Source: Desulfatirhabdium butyrativorans (lineage in GTDB: Bacteria; Desulfobacterota; Desulfobacteria; Desulfobacterales; DYRK01). Taken from it: a stretch of 18,000 nt of DNA. Shown here piece by piece: positions 12,977 to 18,000 of this stretch; the stretch's first letter is position 1, and each line of letters starts with the position of its first letter. The notes under the pieces are model-generated. The model was not told the DNA's origin and made no database searches. It worked only from the letters and a program-made list of their open reading frames with translations. The translations under genes and the position numbers were made by a program. The stretch covers positions 1 through 18,000 of the forward strand of contig DYRK01000038.1 in assembly GCA_020718785.1 (NCBI GenBank), given 5' to 3'.

Positions 12977-13723
12977 ATGATCAGTCTTGATTTTCTGAAG
13001 AAAGTAGAAGTATTGAAAGGATTGGATGACAAAGGGCTGGCGGCTGTTCAGTCCTGCTGTGAGGAAAAAGAATTTCAGATCGGAGACATTCTTTTTGCCG
13101 AAGGAGAAGACGCTGCCCATCTGTGGGCAGTGACAGAAGGACAGGTGGATATACGCTTTGACCTCCCGGATCGTCCCACATCGGAAGAAAACAATATATC
13201 CTCCATATTCGAAACCATGGCTTTCGGATGGTCGGGCATTGTGCCGCCCAATAAATATTCTCTTTCGGCATACTGCGCGAGCAGAAAATGCAAAGTCGTA
13301 AGAATGGCCAGAGAATGTCTGATAAGTCTTTTTGAAAAAGACCCCCGGCTCGGCTATCAGGTCATGACCAACGTGATCGCTGTGGTGGGCAGGCGGATTT
13401 ATCAGTTGCAGAATATGGCTTCGGTCTCTCCTTTTGCCAAAGTAGAGGTACTTGTTCATCTGGCAACCTGCGGAATTGCTGCCGGGGCCCGTGAAGTCAT
13501 GGCTGCCCTTACGGAGAAAATCGCTCAGAGCAATCGGAGAGACATTCAGGTGAAAGCCGGCGGATGTCTGGGAAAATGTCAGACCGAACCCAACGTGACT
13601 GTAAAAATGAGCGGAACAGACCCGGTTGTCTATGGAAAAATGACTGCTGACAAAATGCGTCAGGTCTTTGACAAACATATCCTCGGAGGGAATGTTCAGA
13701 GCGAGTTTTTGGCAGCGAAATAG
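12977..13723 (+). CDS. cNMP-binding-fold / thioredoxin-like [2Fe-2S] fusion protein
   Basis: This 248-residue protein has two domains. Residues 1-147 are a cNMP-binding-like barrel closely similar to the protein at 669-1148 (shared FGWSxxVPP, LSAYC, LFEK, P-R-GY segments) and again lack the canonical cyclic-nucleotide phosphate-binding residues. Residues about 155-240 are a thioredoxin-like [2Fe-2S] ferredoxin domain of the type found at the N-terminus of HydB/NuoF flavoproteins: VLVHLATCGIAAGAREV (C165), GCLGKC (C197, C201), then EPNVTV and ILGGNV. Three conserved Cys are seen; the fourth ligand is unclear. ATG 12977 has GGAG 6 nt upstream; a TTG one codon earlier is less likely. It lies directly before fdhA where a NuoE/NuoF-like subunit would be expected, so it may deliver electrons to or from the formate dehydrogenase or regulate it. 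Confidence 0.8.
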   Translation: MISLDFLKKVEVLKGLDDKGLAAVQSCCEEKEFQIGDILFAEGEDAAHLWAVTEGQVDIRFDLPDRPTSEENNISSIFETMAFGWSGIVPPNKYSLSAYCASRKCKVVRMARECLISLFEKDPRLGYQVMTNVIAVVGRRIYQLQNMASVSPFAKVEVLVHLATCGIAAGAREVMAALTEKIAQSNRRDIQVKAGGCLGKCQTEPNVTVKMSGTDPVVYGKMTADKMRQVFDKHILGGNVQSEFLAAK

Positions 13724-13742
13724 TCCTGGGCGTTTTTTCATA

Positions 13743-13805
13743 GTGAGAAGTGAGAAGTGAGAAGTGAGAAGTGAAAATTTCTCACTTTTCACTTCTTACT
13801 TCTCA
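13743..13805. repeat. Heptad-repeat hairpin (GTGAGAA), copy C
   Basis: More than four units of GTGAGAA run from 13743. The stretch 13744-13769 pairs with 13780-13805 at 24 of 26 positions around a 10-nt loop. It lies between the [2Fe-2S] fusion gene and fdhA. It is the cleanest of three similar hairpins in this window. Confidence 0.75.
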
Positions 13806-13847
13806 ATTACTTAAATACTCAGACAGTTTTTGAGGAGAAAATATACC

Positions 13848-16616
13848 ATGGATGAACGAAATACCATCGTCATAAACGGGAATGAGTTTACTTTCAACTC
13901 CGGTGAGACGATTCTGGATGTGGCAAAACGGAACCATATTGATATTCCGACGCTCTGCCATCTCAAGGGAGCGACACCCACCGGCGAATGCCGGATATGT
14001 GTGGTGGAAGTCGAGGGCGCACGCACGCTGCTGGCTGCCTGTGCGACACCGGCTGCAAAGAACATGATTGTCCGAACCGAGTCTCCGGAAGTGATCGCTG
14101 CCCGGCGTCTGGTGCTGGAACTGATGCTGTCTTCGGGAAATCATAACTGTGCAGTGCGCGGCTCCGATGACAAAGACTGGACCCGCTTCCAGATGGATGT
14201 GAATCAGTACGACAGCAGTGATAAAATCTGTCCGGTATGGGGAGATTGCAGACTTCAGGACCTGGCTTACCGCTATCAGATAAGCGGAGAACGCTTTCCG
14301 AGAACCGACGTGCCTTACCCGATGGAGACAGTCAATCCCTTCATTGTCCGGGATTTTTCCCGATGTATCAGATGCGGGAGATGCGTTCAGGCATGTAACG
14401 ATATTCAGGTGAACAATGCCATAAGTTTCGGATACCGCGGCGCGGTGACGAAAATTATTGCCGCAGGCGACCGTCCTCTCAAAGATTCGGACTGCGTGTT
14501 CTGCGGGGAATGCGTGCAGGTCTGTCCTGTAGGCGCGCTCGTAGAAAAGGATGTGCGCTACGATGTCAGACCCTGGGAAACGGAAAAAGTCCGTACCACT
14601 TGCAGCTATTGCGGCGTGGGCTGTCAGATGAATCTCCACGTGAAAGACAATCAGGTGAGAAAAGTGACCGGTGTGGAAGAGGTCGGGCCCAATTTCGGCA
14701 GCCTCTGCGTCAAAGGCCGGTTCGGGTTCGATTTTATCTCGTCTCCGGAACGTCTCGCCACACCGCTGATTAAAGAAAACGGAAAATTCCGCGAAGCCTC
14801 ATGGGACGAAGCACTGAATTTTGCAGCAAAAAAATTCGGCGAGATAAAAGATAAATACGGAAGTGACAGTTTCGGTCTCCTGACTTCTGCCCGAATCACG
14901 AATGAGGAAAACTACATTGCCCAGAAATTTGCCCGCGCAGTGATGAAAACCAACAATGTTGACCACTGCGCCCGTCTCTGACACAGCTCCACCGTGGCCG
15001 GTCTGGCCGCAGCATTCGGAAGCGGAGCGATGACGAACACTATCGGAGATATTGAAACCGCGGAAGTGATTCTGATTACGGGATCCAATACTACGGAAAA
15101 TCACCCGGTACTTTCTTCTTTTGTCAAACGGGCAGTGAAATTCAAGGGAGCAAGACTGATAGTCGTGGATCCGAGACGCATCAAAATCGCAGGATTTGCA
15201 CATCAATGGCTCAGACCCAATCTGGGAACCGATGTGGCATGGATCAACGGCATTATGCACGTGATCATCAAAGAAAATCTGCATGACAAAGAATTTGTGG
15301 CAAACCGGACTCAGGGTTTTGAAGAACTCAAGGCAATGGTTGAGAAATTCACACCCGCTTATGTGGAGGAAATCACCGGCATTCCCGCGCAGCAGCTGAC
15401 AGACGCCGCGAAGATATATGCCGGAGCCGAAACATCGAGTATTCTTTACTGCATGGGCATCACCCAGCATATTACCGGCACGGACAATGTGAAATCGCTG
15501 GCAAATCTGGCAATGCTCTGCGGACATATCGGAAAACCCGGAACCGGCGTCAATCCTCTGCGCGGACAGAACAATGTGCAGGGAGCTTGCGATATGGGCG
15601 GGCTTCCCAATGTGTTTACCGCGTATCAGCCTGTGAGCAATCTCGATATAGCCAAAAAAATGGAAGAAGCCTGGGGGGTTTCCGGGCTTCCGACCAAAGT
15701 CGGACTCAAAGTCACGGAGATGATTCCCAAAGCGCACAGCGGAGAAATGAAAGCCCTGTATATCATCGGCGAGAATCCGCTGGTTTCCGATCCTGACCTG
15801 AATCATGCAGAAAAAAGTTTTTCTCATCTTGAATTTCTCGTAGTTCAGGACATCTTTATGACCGAAACCGCGCAGCAGGCTGATGTAGTATTGCCTTCCG
15901 CGTGTTTTGCCGAAAAAGACGGAACTTTCTCCAATACGGAACGCCGGGTTCAGCGTGTGAGAAAAGCGGTGAATCCCCCGGGACAGGCATGGGATGACTG
16001 GAAAATCACCTGCGAGATAGCAAAACGCATGGGCTATTCCATGTCCTATACAGACAGCGAGGCTATTTTCGAAGAAATTCGGAAAGTCACGCCGTCCTAT
16101 GCAGGAATCACCTATAAGCGTATGGAATATGAAGGGCTTCACTGGCCCTGTCCTGCCGAAGATCATCCGGGAACACCGATTCTGCATACCTTGCAGTTCC
16201 CCATCGGCAAAGGGAATTTTCATGCCATTGACTATATTCCTTCCGCAGAACGCGCAGATGCGGATTATCCCATGTATCTGACCACTGGCAGGGTACTGTA
16301 TCAATATCATACCGGAACCATGACCCGGAAAACCGGGGGGCTGAACGAGCGTTCTCCGGAGAATTTTGTCGAAATTTCTTCCTCGGATGCCGACAGATAC
16401 GGTCTGGCAGACGGCGACAAAGTGCAGGTGGCTTCCCGGAGAGGTGAAATTGTGGCGGGCATAAAGATTTCGGACAAGGCGGTAAACGGAACTGTGTTTA
16501 TTCCCTTCCATTTTGCCGAATCCGCAGCCAACAGGCTGACGAACGCCGCGCTGGACCCGGTTTCGGGGATTCCGGAGTATAAGGTGTGTGCAGTGAAGCT
16601 GTCCAAGGCGGCATAA
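13848..16616 (+). CDS. fdhA: Selenocysteine-containing formate dehydrogenase alpha subunit
   Basis: One 922-residue gene is read through TGA at 14979-14981 as Sec378. Frames on both sides are identical, and the residues NVDHCARL-Sec-HSSTVAGL match formate dehydrogenase active sites. Order: plant-type [2Fe-2S] domain (C37, C48, C51, C65), His/Cys [4Fe-4S] site (H99, C101 and C128/C134 nearby), 2x[4Fe-4S] domain (C173, C176, C179, C183; C216, C219, C222, C226), then the molybdopterin domain with C252, C255, C259, C287 and K289. The catalytic Sec is followed by H379, and NPLRGQNNVQG supplies the active-site Arg. The C-terminal dinucleotide-binding domain contains YLTTGRVLYQYHTGTMTRKT. It oxidises formate to CO2 (or the reverse) using W or Mo bis-MGD in an NAD- or ferredoxin-linked soluble complex. 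No signal peptide is seen, so it is cytoplasmic. ATG 13848 follows GAGGAG; annotation as two truncated genes would be wrong. Confidence 0.93.
14994..15010 (+). promoter_or_regulatory. SECIS-like hairpin for UGA recoding
   Basis: Downstream of TGA 14979-14981, GGCC (14996-14999) pairs with GGCC (15005-15008) around the loop GGTCT, extended by G-C and T-G pairs below. The loop begins 18 nt after the TGA. From memory this loop sequence and spacing match the E. coli fdhF element. This supports SelB-dependent selenocysteine insertion. Confidence 0.75.
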
Positions 16617-16624
16617 TGTTCTAA

Positions 16625-16657
16625 AGACTTCCGAAGCATTTGAGACTTCGGAAGTCT
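16625..16657. repeat. Perfect 12-bp palindrome after fdhA
   Basis: AGACTTCCGAAG (16625-16636) pairs perfectly with CTTCGGAAGTCT (16646-16657) around a 9-nt loop, 8 nt after the fdhA stop. No T-run follows. It may mark the 3' end of the fdhA transcript or be an extragenic repeat. Confidence 0.6.
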
Positions 16658-16678
16658 GACTCTAATGGAGATATCAGC

Positions 16679-17890
16679 ATGAATCGTAAAACAGATGTGA
16701 ACCTTCTGAAAAGTATTGAAGAAGATGAGATTATATCAGAATTGGAAGACGATGAACCTGAGCCGGTCAAGATGACTGAATCTGAAATCGAAGAAAAATA
16801 TTCCGAAACTCAGGGTAAGCTCCATATACAGCGCAATGATTTTCTGCTCCTAAATATTATTGACATGGTAAATGATAAAGCTACCTTGAATATTGCCCCC
16901 GGGTATCAACGTCGTCCGAGATGGAACAATAAGCAAAATTCGCATCTGATCGAATCCATTCTTCTCAATATTCCGATTCCGCCTATTTTTTTGTATGAAC
17001 ATGAATTTGCACAATATGAAGTCGTGGACGGCCAGCAGCGGCTGAATGCCGTAAAAACATTTTTTGACGATGTATTCGAGTTGGAAGATATGAAAAAATG
17101 GAGTGAATTGAACGGGCATAGATTCAGTGATCTTCCACCCAAGATACAATCAGGATTAAGACGCCGAAGTCTTTCCGCTGTCATTATTCTTACAGAAAGC
17201 AGTTTCAAAGATCAGACAGGTGTCATGGAGTTGCGTCAATATGTGTTCGAGCGTCTTAACAGCGGCGGAGAACAACTCAACGCTCAGGAAATTCGAAATT
17301 GTATTTATGACAGCGATTTTAATAAAATGCTTATCAGAATTGCCCGTTCTCGAGTTTTTACAGATATATGGGGGATCCCGCCGAAAGAAAAAGGGGAACC
17401 TCAGCATATCAGTCCTGAATTGGCAAAAAATCAGCTTTACAGTAAAATGAAAGACTGCGAAATCGTTTTAAGGTATTTTGCACTTTCGAATATGGAAGAA
17501 TTCAGACGGGGAATGAAGCTCACACTTGATAACTGCATGATCCGGATGAAAACGACTTCAGAAGAAAAATGTAAAATACTTGAGCGAGAATACATGGAGG
17601 TTTTAGAAACCGCTCGCGATATATATCGTGAAAATGTTTTTCGGCTGCCCGGAAAATCCGGACGTCGTTCTGTTCCTCTGGCAGATGCTGTTCTTCTCGG
17701 TATTCGTGATCTTATGAAAAATGCCGAAAAACTGAAGAAGAATCGTGAATATATTATCGCCGAAACCGAAAAAATTCTCTCTGATAAAGAGTCCTACCAG
17801 ACTATAGTGAAACGCGGCAACAGTAAAAGTGTAATAGAGGATCGTCTCGCTATCATAAATAATCTGTTTCATCAAGCTGTGAAGAAATAG
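16679..17890 (+). CDS. DUF262-domain (GmrSD/ParB-like) protein
   Basis: This 403-residue protein has an acidic N-terminal stretch (residues 12-45), then the DUF262 core: YQRRPRWNNKQNSHLIESIL (76-95), IPIPPIFLYE and YEVVDGQQRLNAVKTFF (D117-R121, the conserved nucleotide-hydrolysis-associated motif). The second signature is FERLNSGGEQLNAQEIRN (about 197-214). DUF262 proteins include GmrSD type IV restriction enzymes and phosphorothioate-linked proteins such as DndB-related ones, and act in phage or foreign-DNA defence. No DUF1524 HNH domain follows, so this is a stand-alone DUF262 protein. ATG 16679 has GGAG 8 nt upstream; an upstream in-frame TTG at 16640 lies inside the palindrome and is rejected. 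The next gene starts 9 nt after the stop. Confidence 0.8.
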   Translation: MNRKTDVNLLKSIEEDEIISELEDDEPEPVKMTESEIEEKYSETQGKLHIQRNDFLLLNIIDMVNDKATLNIAPGYQRRPRWNNKQNSHLIESILLNIPIPPIFLYEHEFAQYEVVDGQQRLNAVKTFFDDVFELEDMKKWSELNGHRFSDLPPKIQSGLRRRSLSAVIILTESSFKDQTGVMELRQYVFERLNSGGEQLNAQEIRNCIYDSDFNKMLIRIARSRVFTDIWGIPPKEKGEPQHISPELAKNQLYSKMKDCEIVLRYFALSNMEEFRRGMKLTLDNCMIRMKTTSEEKCKILEREYMEVLETARDIYRENVFRLPGKSGRRSVPLADAVLLGIRDLMKNAEKLKKNREYIIAETEKILSDKESYQTIVKRGNSKSVIEDRLAIINNLFHQAVKK

Positions 17891-17898
17891 AAATTGCC

Positions 17899-18000
17899 AT
17901 GAATACGGTATATACGCAGTTTGCAAAAGATATGGAGCAGATTATTGTGTTTGTCGAGCTTTTTTCAGCAACCCGAAATCTTGCCAGACATGATTTGAAA
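17899..18000 (+). CDS. Start of a downstream gene, cut by the window end
   Basis: An ATG at 17899 opens 34 codons that run to the window edge without a stop (MNTVYTQFAKDMEQIIVFVE..., ending ATRNLARHDLK). The short fragment is helical and contains an R-N-L-A-R-H sequence. It lies 9 nt after the DUF262 gene and is probably co-transcribed. DUF262 genes are often followed by a small HEPN-like (MAE_28990/MAE_18760-type) gene, which would fit, but too little is visible to decide. Confidence 0.5.
   Translation, partial: MNTVYTQFAKDMEQIIVFVELFSATRNLARHDLK

Noticed and set aside
12830..13792. Minus-strand frame of 320 codons opposite the cNMP/[2Fe-2S] gene
   Set aside because: It covers repeat hairpins and the antisense of a conserved gene, with low-complexity repeats at both ends.
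13743..13805. CRISPR-like array from the tandem GTGAGAA units
   Set aside because: Units are 7 bp with no spacers and the two halves form one hairpin.
13848..14981. Truncated formate dehydrogenase ending at TGA 14981, with a second gene from 14994
   Set aside because: Same frame, matching active-site context and SECIS-like hairpin show a single selenoprotein gene.
14799..16511. Long open frame on the minus strand (about 570 codons) opposite fdhA
   Set aside because: It is a shadow of the high-GC fdhA coding frame; no domain, no ribosome binding site, and the opposite strand encodes a full conserved enzyme.

Overview
The window looks like chromosomal DNA of an anaerobic, probably sulfate-reducing or syntrophic member of the Desulfobacterota (Desulfobacteraceae-like). 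This is an inference from gene content: a selenocysteine formate dehydrogenase, an [FeFe]-hydrogenase-like sensor with DRTGG domain, RsbW-type ATPases, and many palindromic intergenic repeats. All supported genes are on the + strand. There are no rRNA or tRNA genes, no CRISPR array and no recognisable transposase or integrase.

Layout. 1-668 is non-coding and repeat-rich: short GC hairpins, a degenerate 10-bp repeat and a MITE-like element at 167-291. 669-5442 holds the front half of a redox/regulatory gene set: a cNMP-binding-fold protein, a stand-alone DRTGG protein, a GAF-domain gene broken by two frameshifts, an RsbW-like ATPase, a ferredoxin/[FeFe]-hydrogenase-like/DRTGG sensor protein and a PHP-domain phosphoesterase. 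12339-16616 holds the back half: an HATPase-only protein, a second cNMP-fold protein fused to a thioredoxin-like [2Fe-2S] domain, and a 922-residue formate dehydrogenase alpha subunit. The latter is read through an in-frame UGA (Sec378), with a SECIS-like hairpin just downstream.

Between the two halves, 5456-12296 is a visibly AT-rich four-gene block that does not belong to formate metabolism. Genes 1 and 2 are an Lsm/Sm-like + TPR-like + beta-sandwich + STAND-type ATPase protein (1181 aa) and a P-loop ATPase with a C-terminal HEPN (Swt1-like) domain carrying an RNPMAH motif (511 aa). Genes 3 and 4 overlap by ATGA and encode an ABC/OLD-like ATPase and a small TOPRIM (DUF3226-like) protein, an arrangement resembling PARIS/OLD-type antiphage systems. 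I read this block as a defence islet dropped into the operon in the same orientation, without a visible integrase. The first pair is the best candidate for an undescribed system. After the formate dehydrogenase, a DUF262 (GmrSD/ParB-like) protein and the start of another gene (cut by the window end) suggest a second defence-type locus.

How the genes may work together (inference). The redox block resembles the accessory genes that accompany electron-bifurcating hydrogenases and formate dehydrogenases: Fe-S sensor, anti-sigma-like ATPase, HATPase, DRTGG and PHP proteins. These probably tune expression or activity of the formate dehydrogenase. A separate NuoF/HydB flavoprotein is not present, although the [2Fe-2S] domain that normally sits at its N-terminus is here fused to a cNMP-fold domain. 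Heptad-repeat hairpins separate several of these genes.
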